In this document: positions 8,237-16,284 of the stretch, one piece after another
How the letters are laid out: every line of letters starts with the position of its first letter
Position numbering within the stretch: the stretch's first letter is position 1
The notes under the pieces: model-generated
The model's input: the letters and a program-made list of their open reading frames with translations, nothing else
What the model was told of the DNA's origin: nothing
Databases searched by the model: none
Source: Amycolatopsis roodepoortensis
Lineage (GTDB): Bacteria; Actinomycetota; Actinomycetes; Mycobacteriales; Pseudonocardiaceae
NCBI RefSeq assembly: GCF_014873915.1
Contig: NZ_JADBEJ010000008.1
Span: forward strand, 62,001 to 126,000
Length of the DNA: 64,000 nucleotides
Direction of reading: 5' to 3'
Made by a program: the position numbers and the translations under genes

Positions 8237-8280
8237 AAAGCCCCAGGTCAGTGGATGTCCACTTAGGACCTGGGGCTTTT
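8237..8280 (+). terminator. Terminator of tRNA-Gly
   Basis: A 13-bp stem AAAGCCCCAGGTC/GACCTGGGGCTTT encloses an inner hairpin GTGGA-TG-TCCAC, and the right arm ends in TTTT. It begins 8 bases after the tRNA and ends 20 bases before the ydcF-like start codon. Confidence 0.85.
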
Positions 8281-8299
8281 GCTTTGCTTCGGAGTCCTG

Positions 8300-8947
8300 A
8301 TGCCCGAAACCTTGCCGGACGATCTCCGCGCCGACGTCCAGGCGCTCTGGGACTACCACGACATGCGCCACGAACTCCGGCCCGCCGACGTCGGGATCGG
8401 ACTCGGCAGCCACGACCTCGGCGTCGCGACCTGCGCGGCGGAACTGTTCCACGCTGGAATGTTCCCGCGCATCGTCTTCACCGGGGCCAACGCGCCGACC
8501 ACGGTTGACCGGTTCCCACGCGGCGAAGCCGTCCACTATCGCGAACACGCGCTGGAGCTGGGCGTCCCGGATGACGCGATCCTGGTCGAGCCCGAGGCGC
8601 GGAACACCGGGGAGAACATCAAGCTCACGCGGCGGCTGCTGGAGTCTCGCGAGGTCGGGTCGGTCGTTCTCATCTCCCGGCCGTACCAGCAACGGCGCGC
8701 CTACGCGACATGCAAGAAGTTGTGGCCTGAGGTCGACGTCATCTGTGCTTCCCGGTCGTTACCGCTGGACGACTACGTCGAGAGTATCGGTGACGTGGAC
8801 CGCGTCATCAACATGCTTGTCGGTGACACACAACGGATCACCGTCTACGCCGCGCGCGGTTTCGCTGTCCAGCAGGACATCCCGGGCCGCGTCGCCGAGG
8901 CTTACGACCGCCTGGTCCAGGCCGGCTTCAGAGAGCGTCTTCTTTGA
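8300..8947 (+). CDS. YdcF family protein (DUF218)
   Basis: The protein has 215 residues. It shows the DUF218 fold signatures: GIGLGSHDLGVATCAAEL near the N-terminus, IVFTGANAP, the EARNTGENIKLTRRLL segment (conserved E-x2-NT-x-EN) and VVLISRPYQQRRAYATC. No signal peptide or membrane helix is present, so this is a soluble member. Related proteins bind S-adenosylmethionine (E. coli YdcF) or act in cell-envelope metabolism (SanA, ElyC); the role here is not known. ATG 8300 has GGAG 5 bases upstream, just after the tRNA terminator. Confidence 0.85.
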   Translation: MPETLPDDLRADVQALWDYHDMRHELRPADVGIGLGSHDLGVATCAAELFHAGMFPRIVFTGANAPTTVDRFPRGEAVHYREHALELGVPDDAILVEPEARNTGENIKLTRRLLESREVGSVVLISRPYQQRRAYATCKKLWPEVDVICASRSLPLDDYVESIGDVDRVINMLVGDTQRITVYAARGFAVQQDIPGRVAEAYDRLVQAGFRERLL

Positions 8948-8979
8948 CGGGATCGATCAACAGCCCGGCTCGGCCGGGG

Positions 8980-9189
8980 TCACGCTGATTTGGTCGATCC
9001 GCCCCCGAGTTCGTGGCGGGCCAATTCCTTGGCACGCCGACCGAGATCATGCTCGCCGTCGAACACACCTGCTGTCCGAAAGCGGCGCGGCGACTCAGCG
9101 TCCGGCTGCGCCTTGGCCAACCGCCGGAGCGGCGACAACACAGCAGACACGCGAACCGCAACCGAGTCCGAGCTTCCGCTGGTCGTCAT
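8980..9189 (-). CDS. Possible small hypothetical protein
   Basis: A 69-codon frame lies in an otherwise empty gap of about 350 bases (8948-9301). It starts at ATG 9189 behind GGGTGGGG and uses mostly G or C at third positions. The product is charged and helical, with VLSPLRRLAKAQPD and GRRAKELARHELG, and has no recognised domain. It could be a real small gene or chance. I see nothing else in the gap except a TTGACT near 9269 that may belong to the promoter of the next gene. Confidence 0.35.
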   Translation of the reverse strand: MTTSGSSDSVAVRVSAVLSPLRRLAKAQPDAESPRRFRTAGVFDGEHDLGRRAKELARHELGGGSTKSA

Positions 9190-9301
9190 AGCCCCACCCT
9201 AGCCGCCGCCACGCAACCCGCCGAGGTTCGGCGCTGGCCGGATCCAGGCCGAGAACCGCGGCGCCGGTTATTGACTTCCCAGCATCGTTACCGTGCCAGG
9301 T

Positions 9302-9790
9302 ATGGAGATCCGGGAGTTCACCGAAGAGGACTGGGCGCAGGTCTGGCCGATCGTGCGCGAAGTCGTGCGGGCCGCGGACACGTACACCTACGACCCGAAC
9401 CTCACCGAGGAAGCCGCGCGCGCGAGCTGGATCCAGACACCGCCGGGCCGGACCGTGGTCGCGGTCGAGGACGGCCGCGTGCTCGGAACGGCCAAGATGG
9501 GGCCGAACCACGGCGGACCCGGGTCGCATGTGGCGACGGCCAGTTTCATGGTGGCCAAAGACTCGCGCGGCAAGGGTATCGGCGGCGCGCTGTGCGCACA
9601 TGCCCTGGAGTGGGCCAGGAAACAGGGATTCGCGGGGATGCAGTTCAACGCGGTCGCCGAGTCGAACGTCGCCGGGATCCGGATCTACGAACGGCTCGGG
9701 TTCGAGATCGTCGGGACGGTGCCGGGCGCGTTCGAGCACCCGACGCTGGGGCGCATCGGGTTGCACGTCATGTACTGCGACCTGGGCTGA
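9302..9790 (+). CDS. GNAT family N-acetyltransferase
   Basis: The protein has 162 residues. It has the GNAT core: FMVAKDSRGKGIGGALCAHAL (motif A, acetyl-CoA binding, R/Q-x2-G-x-G pattern) near residue 83, then NAVAESNVAGIRIYERLGFEIVGTVPGAF (motif B). A phosphinothricin or amino-acid type substrate is possible, but specificity is not readable. ATG 9302 fits the usual MEIREFTEED start; GTG 9293 is three codons upstream. It converges on the next gene with one base between stop codons. Confidence 0.88.
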   Translation: MEIREFTEEDWAQVWPIVREVVRAADTYTYDPNLTEEAARASWIQTPPGRTVVAVEDGRVLGTAKMGPNHGGPGSHVATASFMVAKDSRGKGIGGALCAHALEWARKQGFAGMQFNAVAESNVAGIRIYERLGFEIVGTVPGAFEHPTLGRIGLHVMYCDLG

Positions 9791-9791
9791 G

Positions 9792-10445
9792 TCAGCCTTC
9801 GACGAGTTCCCAAGGCGCGTCGGCGCTCGGCCGGTCGTACACCTGGCCGGGCGCGGCGCTCAGCACCAGGGCGACGTCCGGGTACAGCGTGACGGCGTGC
9901 TCCATTTCGAGGGCTTCGACCTCGAAGTCCTCGTTCTCCGGCACCTGGAAGCCGACGAGCAGCCAGCTGCCGTCGGCCTCGCGGACGACCTGGCGCACGG
10001 CGCGGGCCGGGGCGGCCGGGTCGGTGGAGATCTCGGCGAGTTCGGTGCTCACCTGGACTTCTTCCAGCGGCGAGCCCGGATGCGTCCACGCGGCGAGGCG
10101 GGCGGCCCGCACGAGCAGGTCTTCCTCGTCGTCGTCCGAGTCGGCGACCGAACTCAGCAGCCACGAGCGCCGCTCCGGGTCCCAGTCGGCGGCCATGCCG
10201 GTGGGGAGGCCGGCGAGCGCGGCGAGTTCGGGGATGAGCTCCACCGCTTCCCGCAGCGGCAGCGCGCCGAACGCGTCCTTGTTCATCTCCATGTCCTCGG
10301 AGAACTCGTTGCCGTCGCTGATGAACCAGTCACCGTCGTCGTCCAGTACGACGAAGGCGAGGTTCGACGGATCCTCCACCAGCGACCGGGAGATGATCAC
10401 CGGCGACTCGGGATCCTGACTCAGCGGCCAGTTCTCGCTCGACAT
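9792..10445 (-). CDS. Hypothetical acidic protein
   Basis: The protein has 217 residues and is rich in Asp and Glu. I do not recognise the family with certainty. The first 70 residues (PVIISRSLVED, AFVVLDDDGDWFISDGNEFSEDM) look like the DUF2185/Imm33-type fold of some immunity-like proteins. The rest, including SSVADSDDDEEDLLV and SWLLVGFQVPENEDFE, may be a second unit. The frame is open to 10649, but ATG 10445 starts the part with normal composition. It lies 61 bases downstream of a DUF4279 gene on the same strand, so the two may be co-transcribed. Confidence 0.7.
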   Translation of the reverse strand: MSSENWPLSQDPESPVIISRSLVEDPSNLAFVVLDDDGDWFISDGNEFSEDMEMNKDAFGALPLREAVELIPELAALAGLPTGMAADWDPERRSWLLSSVADSDDDEEDLLVRAARLAAWTHPGSPLEEVQVSTELAEISTDPAAPARAVRQVVREADGSWLLVGFQVPENEDFEVEALEMEHAVTLYPDVALVLSAAPGQVYDRPSADAPWELVEG

Positions 10446-10506
10446 GCTGGGCTCCCAACGGGGTTGTCCGGCTGCAGGGCACCATCCCACCACGACCGGC
10501 CGAAGC

Positions 10507-10908
10507 TCATTCGCTGAGGTCGTACTCGTCGACGTCGAGCGCGGCGGCGGCTTCGGTGAGGAACGCGAGCACGGCGGGCGAGAGGTGCCAGCCGAACTCC
10601 TCGCCGCCGTCACGATGATGGAAATAGCGCACCACTTGCAGCACGGCACTGGCGCCTTCGTCCACCAGCTTCCGGATTTCCGGGCGGACCGGGGCGAGCC
10701 TGCCGATCACGCTCTCGATCTGGTCGTCGACCGGTTCCGAACCGCGGTGCGTCACCTTCCAGGCGTGCATCCGCGGCAACCGGTGTTCGGCGGACCGCGA
10801 ACCCAGTACCAGCACCTCGTCGGGCTCCATGCCGAGCCGCGCGGTGATCTCCCCGGCGGACACGGTTTCGCTCTTCAAGGCGAAGTAGCAGTACTGGTGG
10901 ACCTTCAT
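10507..10908 (-). CDS. DUF4279 domain protein
   Basis: The protein has 133 residues and is a single-domain DUF4279 member: YCYFALKSETVSAGEITARLGMEPDE at the start (cited for pattern), then RLPRMHAWKVTH and HLSPAVLAFLTEAAAALDVDEYDL at the end. DUF4279 proteins are common next to toxin-immunity loci but their biochemical role is unknown. No toxin-like gene is visible here. It is divergent from a flavin-type oxidase with 36 bases between the starts. Confidence 0.8.
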   Translation of the reverse strand: MKVHQYCYFALKSETVSAGEITARLGMEPDEVLVLGSRSAEHRLPRMHAWKVTHRGSEPVDDQIESVIGRLAPVRPEIRKLVDEGASAVLQVVRYFHHRDGGEEFGWHLSPAVLAFLTEAAAALDVDEYDLSE

Positions 10909-10944
10909 ACGCCCGGCACCCTAGCTTTCAGGCAGGCTGACCAG

Positions 10945-11337
10945 GTGAAACGTGATCAATCGCTTATCGAACGTCTCGCGCGGGAGCGCAACGCCTGGTT
11001 GTGCACGCTCCGGGCGGACGGATCGCCGCACGTCACGCCAGTGTGGTTCGTGTACCTCGACGACGTCTTCTGGGTCGGCAGCGGAGAGCGGAACGTGAAG
11101 GTGCGCAACATCGGCAACGATCCGCGTGTGAGCATCGCGCTGGAAGACGGCGACGCGCCTGTTGTCGCCGAAGGCACGGCACGCGTCCATCGCGGAACTC
11201 TGCGCGAAGACGTTCTCGCGGCCCTGTCGGCGAAGTACGACGGCTGGGCGGCGGGTGTGGAGGTCGAGCCGTCCGGCGCCAGGGTGCTGCTGGAAGTCCC
11301 CGTTAAGCGGTGGCTGCTCGCGGGGGTCGCCCAATAG
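10945..11337 (+). CDS. Pyridoxamine-5'-phosphate-oxidase-fold protein (FMN or F420 type)
   Basis: The protein has 130 residues and starts at GTG. The split-barrel pattern is clear: RNAWLCTLRADGSPHVTPVWFVY, then FWVGSGERNVKVRNIGNDPRVSIALED. In actinobacteria this subgroup binds F420 or FMN; the cofactor cannot be decided from the sequence. It could be a reductase of small quinone-like or nitro-compounds, which is inference. It is followed 34 bases later by a GNAT gene on the same strand. Confidence 0.85.
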   Translation: MKRDQSLIERLARERNAWLCTLRADGSPHVTPVWFVYLDDVFWVGSGERNVKVRNIGNDPRVSIALEDGDAPVVAEGTARVHRGTLREDVLAALSAKYDGWAAGVEVEPSGARVLLEVPVKRWLLAGVAQ

Positions 11338-11371
11338 TCTGGAAAGTCCGATACCGATCTTGGGATGGACG

Positions 11372-11899
11372 ATGCTGACCGGTGAACTGATCCGCTTGCG
11401 CCCGCTGGAACCCGAGGACGCGGACACGCTGTGGCGCTGGCACAACGACCCGGAGGTCACCCGCTGGCTGGTGGCCGACCACCCGGAATCCCTCGCCCAG
11501 ATCCGCGAACGCTTCGCCCACCGGAAGCCGAACAGCTTCGGCCAGGTGAACTTCGCGATCGAGAGCCTCGCCGTCGGCACGTTGATCGGCACCTGCACCC
11601 TGCGTGACGCCACGCCGGAGAGCGGCCGCGCGGAACTCGACATCTACCTCGGCGAGAAGGACCACTGGGGCGGCGGCTACGGCACCGACGCCATGCGCAC
11701 GCTCTGCCGCTACGGCTTCGACGTCATGCGGCTGCACATGATCGCGCTGTGGGTCGTGGTCGACAACGAGGCCGCGATCCACGTCTACAAGAAGCTCGGG
11801 TTCCAGGTGGACGGCAGGCACCGGCAGTCGTTCCGCGGCCGGGACGGCCAGTGGCACGACGAGTACCTGATGAGCTTGCTCGAAGGGGAACTCCGCTAG
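11372..11899 (+). CDS. GNAT family N-acetyltransferase (RimJ/RimL-like)
   Basis: The protein has 175 residues. Features of the RimJ/RimL group are IRLRPLEPEDADTLWRWHNDPEVTRW at the N-terminus, the acetyl-CoA motif DHWGGGYGTDAMRTLCRYGF, and VVVDNEAAIHVYKKLGFQVDGRHR (each only partly cited as pattern). It would acetylate an amino group on a protein N-terminus, amino acid or drug; which one is unknown. The start at ATG 11372 is the first codon of the conserved region. The stop overlaps the convergent YjbR gene by 4 bases. Confidence 0.88.
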   Translation: MLTGELIRLRPLEPEDADTLWRWHNDPEVTRWLVADHPESLAQIRERFAHRKPNSFGQVNFAIESLAVGTLIGTCTLRDATPESGRAELDIYLGEKDHWGGGYGTDAMRTLCRYGFDVMRLHMIALWVVVDNEAAIHVYKKLGFQVDGRHRQSFRGRDGQWHDEYLMSLLEGELR

Positions 11900-12243
11900 T
11901 CGTTCAGTCCTTTCGTGAGCCTGGCGGGTGCCTTCATCCGCCAGGCCTCCTCGATGAGTTCACGCAGCTGGGCCTTCTCGACCTTCTCCAGGTCGACGAG
12001 GATCGCGCCGTAGCCGTCGTAATGCGGCGTGGTGAAGTACGCGGGGTCGCCGGAGGCCAGCAGCGCCTCCTTCTCCGCGTGCTCGCACAGCAGCATCAGC
12101 CCGCCCTCGGCCTCGGTGCGCAGCCGGGCGAAGCTCTTGCCCGCGACCTTGAGCGACGGCGTGCGGTACGAAGTGGACTCCTCGACCTCGGGCAGCCTGC
12201 CCGCCAGTTCCACGACTTCTTCCCAGGTCGTCATGGCGGCCAT
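11896..12243 (-). CDS. MmcQ/YjbR family protein
   Basis: The protein has about 115 residues. It has the small double-wing fold features WEEVVELAGRLPEVEEST, SLKVAGKSFARLR and YFTTPHYDGYGAILVDLE. Members are DNA-binding-like proteins of unknown cellular role. The start may be ATG 12243 or ATG 12234, which encode MAAMTTW and MTTW; neither has a strong ribosome-binding site. It lies downstream of the 5'-nucleotidase on the same strand, beyond a long hairpin. Confidence 0.83.
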   Translation of the reverse strand: MAAMTTWEEVVELAGRLPEVEESTSYRTPSLKVAGKSFARLRTEAEGGLMLLCEHAEKEALLASGDPAYFTTPHYDGYGAILVDLEKVEKAQLRELIEEAWRMKAPARLTKGLND

Positions 12244-12282
12244 TGTGCCCTGGGTCACTGACAAAACCACCCCGCGGACGCG

Positions 12283-12328
12283 ATGAAAGGTCCCTTCCTC
12301 GCGAATTTCGCGAGGAAGGGACCTTTCA
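12283..12328 (-). terminator. Perfect 23-bp inverted-repeat hairpin
   Basis: Both arms are 23 bases with no spacer; the left arm begins ATGAAAGGTCCCTTCC. It lies 16 bases beyond the stop of the 5'-nucleotidase gene and acts most simply as its terminator, although no T tract follows. Related hairpins sit at 42965-43015 and 48370-48424. Confidence 0.7.
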
Positions 12329-12343
12329 TGGCACTCGCGAGGG

Positions 12344-14029
12344 CTACGGCAGGACGGTGATCCGGTCCGCGGGCGGCGGCGCGATACCCGGGTGCGCCCC
12401 GAAGTACGCGATCAGCGCGTCCAGGTCCACCGGACCGCCCGACAGGTCGGTCCCCTTCGTGAACTCGGTGAAGCCGTCCCCGCCGGCGGCGAGGAAGTTG
12501 TTCACCGAAACGCGGTACGACGCCGCCGGGTCGATCGGCGTGCCGTCGAGCGTCAGGTTCGAGACGCGTGCTCCCTGGGCCGCGGACGCCGAGTACGAGT
12601 ACTTCAGCGACTTCGAGATCTGCAGGATCCGCACGACCCCGTTGGCCTGCCACTGCTGTTCGAGCACGTTCTTCAGGTCCGCCCCGGTGAGCGTGATCGT
12701 CTGCATGATGTTCGCGAACGGCTGCACGGCGAACGCCTCGCCATAGGTCACGACGCCTTCGCCTTCGCCGGCGGGCGACGACTTGTGGGTGAAGTCCGTG
12801 CGGATCCCGCCCGGGTTCGTCATCGCGATCTGCGCGCCGTTCGACTTCGTGGCTTCGAGCTGGGCGTCCGCGATGACGTCGCCGAGCGGCGATTCACCGG
12901 AGGGGGCGCCCTTGGCGGTCAGGTCCGCGGTGATGGTGCCGACGGCCTTGTTCGCGATCGGCGCGGCCTTGGTCTTGGCCTCGTCGATCAGGTCCTGCAC
13001 GTCGCGATCCGGATCGACGTCGCGGGTGACGATCTGGTTGTGCGCCTTGGTTTCACCACGCACGACATCCAGGGTGCGACGGTCGATCTTCAGGTCGACG
13101 ACCGACAACAGGCGCCCGAACGACGCGCCCTGGATCACCGGGCGCGGTTCGCCCGCGGGGTCGTTGATCACGCAGTTGTACTGCTGGTGGCTGTGCCCGG
13201 TGAAGATGGCGTCCACTGTGGACGTCACGCGCTGCGCGATGGCGGTGGCCGCGCCCGGCTTGACCTTGCATTCGTCCGGGCCGGCGGTCTCCGAGTTGTC
13301 GCCCTGGTGCAGCAGCACGACCTGCGCCTTGACCCCGAACAGGTCGAGCAGCTTGGCGGTGCGATCGATGGCCTGGACCTCTTCGCCGAACTTCAGGCCC
13401 TTGATCGCCTCCGGGGTGACGACCTGCGGCAGATCCTTCAGCGTCGCGCCGATGACGCCGATCGGGACGCCGCCGGAGAACTCGATGCTGAACGGCAGCA
13501 GCGCCGGGAAGCCGTTTTCGTAGTACACATTGGACCCGAGGAAGGGGAAGTTCGCGCCCTGGAAGGATTCGCGGAACTGGCAGCCGTCCGTCGGGTGACA
13601 GCCGCCGTGCTGCATCCGCCGGAGTTCCTTGAGGCCTTCGTCGAATTCGTGGTTGCCCACCACGGAAGCCTCGACCCCGAGCCGGTTCAGCAGTTCGACG
13701 GTCGGCTCGTCGTGGAACAGCGCCGAGATCACCGGCGACGCGCCGATGCTGTCACCTGCCGACAGGACGACCGAGTTACGCACTTCGCCGCGAAGCTTCT
13801 TCAGGTGCGTCGCGAGGTAGACGGCACCGCCCGCGTCGACGGTCTTGCCGTTGGGGAGCGTGACACGGCCGCTCGAACCGGACGGCGGTTCGAGATTGCC
13901 GTGCAGGTCGTTGAAGGTGATCAGCCGGACGTCGGTGGTCGCCGACGTGGCGGACGCGGGCGCGGCGACGGCGGCCAGCGCGGTCAGCGCGGCACCGGCG
14001 ACCACGGCCAGCCGGGTAGAGAGTTTCAT
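12344..14029 (-). CDS. Secreted bifunctional metallophosphatase/5'-nucleotidase
   Basis: The protein has 561 residues with a signal peptide (MKLSTRLAVV, hydrophobic run, cleavage near APASA). The metallophosphatase domain shows ITFNDLHGN, GNHEFDEG and FTGHSHQ as metal-binding motifs. The C-terminal 5'-nucleotidase domain shows NPGGIRTDF and a nucleobase-stacking region around residues 490-540. It would hydrolyse extracellular nucleotides to nucleosides and phosphate. ATG 14029 follows a strong GGAGGAAGC. No sorting signal or C-terminal anchor is visible. Confidence 0.93.
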   Translation of the reverse strand: MKLSTRLAVVAGAALTALAAVAAPASATSATTDVRLITFNDLHGNLEPPSGSSGRVTLPNGKTVDAGGAVYLATHLKKLRGEVRNSVVLSAGDSIGASPVISALFHDEPTVELLNRLGVEASVVGNHEFDEGLKELRRMQHGGCHPTDGCQFRESFQGANFPFLGSNVYYENGFPALLPFSIEFSGGVPIGVIGATLKDLPQVVTPEAIKGLKFGEEVQAIDRTAKLLDLFGVKAQVVLLHQGDNSETAGPDECKVKPGAATAIAQRVTSTVDAIFTGHSHQQYNCVINDPAGEPRPVIQGASFGRLLSVVDLKIDRRTLDVVRGETKAHNQIVTRDVDPDRDVQDLIDEAKTKAAPIANKAVGTITADLTAKGAPSGESPLGDVIADAQLEATKSNGAQIAMTNPGGIRTDFTHKSSPAGEGEGVVTYGEAFAVQPFANIMQTITLTGADLKNVLEQQWQANGVVRILQISKSLKYSYSASAAQGARVSNLTLDGTPIDPAASYRVSVNNFLAAGGDGFTEFTKGTDLSGGPVDLDALIAYFGAHPGIAPPPADRITVLP

Positions 14030-14112
14030 GCTTCCTCCGATTCGCACGGCGGAGGAGTCTGCCTTGCGGATTTGACCTTCACCAGAGCGGAAAGCATGAC
14101 GATAGGCAAACG

Positions 14113-14589
14113 TCACATGGCGACGGGCAGATAGAGACGCTCACGCCGCCGGGTGACGTCGTTCGGCATCGGCTCCAGTTCCCCCGTCGCGATGAATCCG
14201 AGCCGCAGGTACAGGCGCCGCGCGTGGTCGTTGTCCTCCGCGACGTGCAGCCACACCTCGCGTGCGCCGTCTTCCTCGGCGGCCGAGCGCACTTCACCCA
14301 TCAGCTTGGTTCCCAATCCCCGGCGGCGGGCTTCGGGCGCGACCCACATCGAGTAGAGGATCCAGCCGTCGTCGCGCGCCCGCCCGGCGACGAGACCCAC
14401 CGGGCGCCCGTCGTCGAAGGCGGCGAACCAGGTGTCCCCGGCCAGCTTCGCGAGCCACTCCTCGTCGGACTGCGCGCGTTCGGCCGCGGCGATCGAGCCG
14501 TAGTTCTCGGGCGTGTCCGTCAGGGCACGAAGGCGGATCTCACGGAAGACGTCGAGGTCCGCGGGGATGAGCCGTCGAACGAGCACCAT
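14113..14589 (-). CDS. GNAT family N-acetyltransferase
   Basis: The protein has 158 residues. It contains LYSMWVAPEARRRGLGTKLM (motif A) near residue 80, followed by VWLHVAEDNDHARRLYLRLGF. The N-terminus MVLVRRLIPADLDVFREIRL is typical. Substrate unknown. The frame is open well upstream, but ATG 14589 matches the family start. It is divergent from vanZ with about 150 bases between, containing a 9-bp dyad. Confidence 0.86.
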   Translation of the reverse strand: MVLVRRLIPADLDVFREIRLRALTDTPENYGSIAAAERAQSDEEWLAKLAGDTWFAAFDDGRPVGLVAGRARDDGWILYSMWVAPEARRRGLGTKLMGEVRSAAEEDGAREVWLHVAEDNDHARRLYLRLGFIATGELEPMPNDVTRRRERLYLPVAM

Positions 14590-14652
14590 CCGGGCAGAAT
14601 CCCACGTCCGGCGGCGGATCAGGGAACGAATATCGCCGATCGGCCAAGATCT

Positions 14653-14674
14653 GGATCGGCCACTCGGCCGATCC
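14653..14674. promoter_or_regulatory. Inverted repeat between the divergent GNAT and VanZ genes
   Basis: A perfect dyad, GGATCGGCC-ACTC-GGCCGATCC, lies about midway in the divergent gap. It may be an operator for one or both genes. No regulator gene is adjacent. Confidence 0.4.
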
Positions 14675-14740
14675 GGCCCCGGCCGTCGGCGGCCCTTCGA
14701 CCGAAGTGGCCGTACCCGCCTGATCCATAACGTCGTGGTC

Positions 14741-15388
14741 ATGACGAACGCACAGGTCACCGCCCTGCAGTACGGCTTGATCGCCTTCTTCGCGCTCTGG
14801 GCGACGGTGCTGATCCCGCAGCTGATCGTCCTGCACGCGCGGCACGGCCGGGTGCGGCTTCGTCCCGTCCTGACCACGGCCGCCGTGCTGCTCTACGCCA
14901 CCATGACCCTGGCGGTGACGTTCCTGCCGCTGCCCGGCCCCGGCGCCGGACGGCTGAGCCAGACCGTGCAGCCGAACCCGTTCCAGTGGGTCACCGACAT
15001 CCACACCGAACTGCTCAAGCACGGGCAGCCGATGGCCGACTGGTTCACCACCCAGACCTTCCAGCAGGCCACCATGAACGTGCTGCTGTTCGTCCCGCTC
15101 GGCTTCTTCGCCAGGACACTGTGGAAGCGCGGCCTCATCGGCACGACGCTGATCGGGCTCGCCGCGTCGCTGCTGATCGAGATCACGCAGCTGACCGCGA
15201 ACTTCGGCACCGCGCCCTACGTCTACCGGATCTTCGACGTCGACGACCTGCTCAACAACACCGGCGGCGCGATGCTCGGCTGGATCGCCGGGGCGCTGCT
15301 GCTCAGCCTCGTGCGGAAGCCCGTTCCCTCAACGGTCGAGATGCAGCCGCTGTGTGGCGAGCGGGTCGACCTCGCCGAGATCCGCTAG
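14741..15388 (+). CDS. VanZ family membrane protein
   Basis: The protein has 215 residues with about five membrane helices. The VanZ pattern is seen in TMNVLLFVPLGFFARTLW, the SLLIEITQLTANFG segment and DVDDLLNNTGGAMLGW. VanZ proteins give low-level teicoplanin resistance in enterococci; in actinobacteria their role is unknown and is probably in the cell envelope. No vanHAX genes are nearby. The 3' end overlaps a small membrane-protein gene on the opposite strand by 60 bases. Confidence 0.87.
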   Translation: MTNAQVTALQYGLIAFFALWATVLIPQLIVLHARHGRVRLRPVLTTAAVLLYATMTLAVTFLPLPGPGAGRLSQTVQPNPFQWVTDIHTELLKHGQPMADWFTTQTFQQATMNVLLFVPLGFFARTLWKRGLIGTTLIGLAASLLIEITQLTANFGTAPYVYRIFDVDDLLNNTGGAMLGWIAGALLLSLVRKPVPSTVEMQPLCGERVDLAEIR

Positions 15389-15505
15389 CCTCGCCTGCCG
15401 TCGCTGGGCCGCGCGCCGCGCGGCCCGCCGGTCTTCCGCGATCACCAGCACGGTGGCCACCACGAAGATCAACGCGACCAGGCCGAGGATGAGCGAGAGC
15501 TGCAA
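15329..15505 (-). CDS. Small single-pass membrane protein
   Basis: The protein has 58 residues. TTG 15505 is preceded by GAGGAGG at good spacing. The N-terminal helix LQLSLILGLVALIFVVATVL is followed by a basic stretch (RRAARRAAQRRQAR), giving a positive-inside topology. No family is recognised. The last 60 bases run antisense to the 3' end of vanZ, so the overlap is partly constrained by both proteins. Confidence 0.55.
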   Translation of the reverse strand: MQLSLILGLVALIFVVATVLVIAEDRRAARRAAQRRQARLADLGEVDPLATQRLHLDR

Positions 15506-15601
15506 AACGCCTCCTCGATACGACCTTGTGTGCGAGATCACAAACAGTACGCACATCGTGGTGAGTTGACCACCCCTTGAGACGAAAGTGGGTGTCCCAG
15601 G

Positions 15602-16255
15602 TCACGCGGGGGTCGCCGAGAACCAGGTGCGATCGTCGGCACGCCAGCGCTCGAAGACCAGACCGGCCCTGGTCAGCGCGACGTTCAGTGCCTCGGCGTC
15701 CAGCCGGCGGCAGGTGAAGGGCTGGCTCCAGGACCGGCCGGACGCCGAGTACCGCACGACGGCCGACAGCAGGTCGCCGTCACGGACGACCTGGTCGAGC
15801 CGGACGCCGACCCGGCCGAGCGTGCCGCCCTGACCATCGCGCACCGACTCGAACCACTCCGGCGGATGCCATTCGACGAGCACCCGGCCGCCGGGCGCGA
15901 CATGGGCGCGAGCGGTGGACAGGAAAGCCTCGCGATCGACCGCGGAGGCGGCGTTGACCAGGTGACTGCCGAGCAGTACGGCGTCGAAGTCCCGTTGGAG
16001 CCGCAGTTCCTCGATCTTCGAACACACCTTGTCCGCGCGGACGTGGGCCAGCATCTCCGGCGAGTCGTCCACCGCGACCACCGGATGCCCCAGCTCCAGC
16101 AGCGCGTGCGTGATCCGCCCGACGCCGCTGCCGAGCTCCAGGATCGAAGCGCCTTCCGGGATCGCCGCGTGCACGATCCCGGGCTCGTCGCCGGGCGGCA
16201 GCAGCCGGTACACCTCGACCGGGCAGCCGTCGGCCGTGAACGCCCCCTCATCCAT
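15602..16255 (-). CDS. Class I SAM-dependent methyltransferase
   Basis: The protein has 217 residues. Motif I is ILELGSGVGRITHALLELG near residue 38, followed by VVAVDDSPEMLAHVRA, DAVLLGSHLVNA and APGGRVLVEWHP. The C-terminal half has a small beta domain. The methyl acceptor is unknown. It is divergent from mug with 29 bases between the start codons, so their promoters overlap. Confidence 0.88.
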   Translation of the reverse strand: MDEGAFTADGCPVEVYRLLPPGDEPGIVHAAIPEGASILELGSGVGRITHALLELGHPVVAVDDSPEMLAHVRADKVCSKIEELRLQRDFDAVLLGSHLVNAASAVDREAFLSTARAHVAPGGRVLVEWHPPEWFESVRDGQGGTLGRVGVRLDQVVRDGDLLSAVVRYSASGRSWSQPFTCRRLDAEALNVALTRAGLVFERWRADDRTWFSATPA

Positions 16256-16284
16256 ACCCGCCAGCGTGCCGGAAACTGGCGGGG

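Noticed and set aside
9792..10908. Toxin-immunity island formed by DUF4279 and the acidic protein
   Set aside because: No polymorphic toxin, Rhs or T7SS LXG gene is adjacent; both may be stand-alone housekeeping proteins.
14741..15388. VanZ and VanW as part of a glycopeptide-resistance cluster
   Set aside because: They are 6 kb apart with unrelated genes between, and vanHAX, vanRS and vanY are absent.
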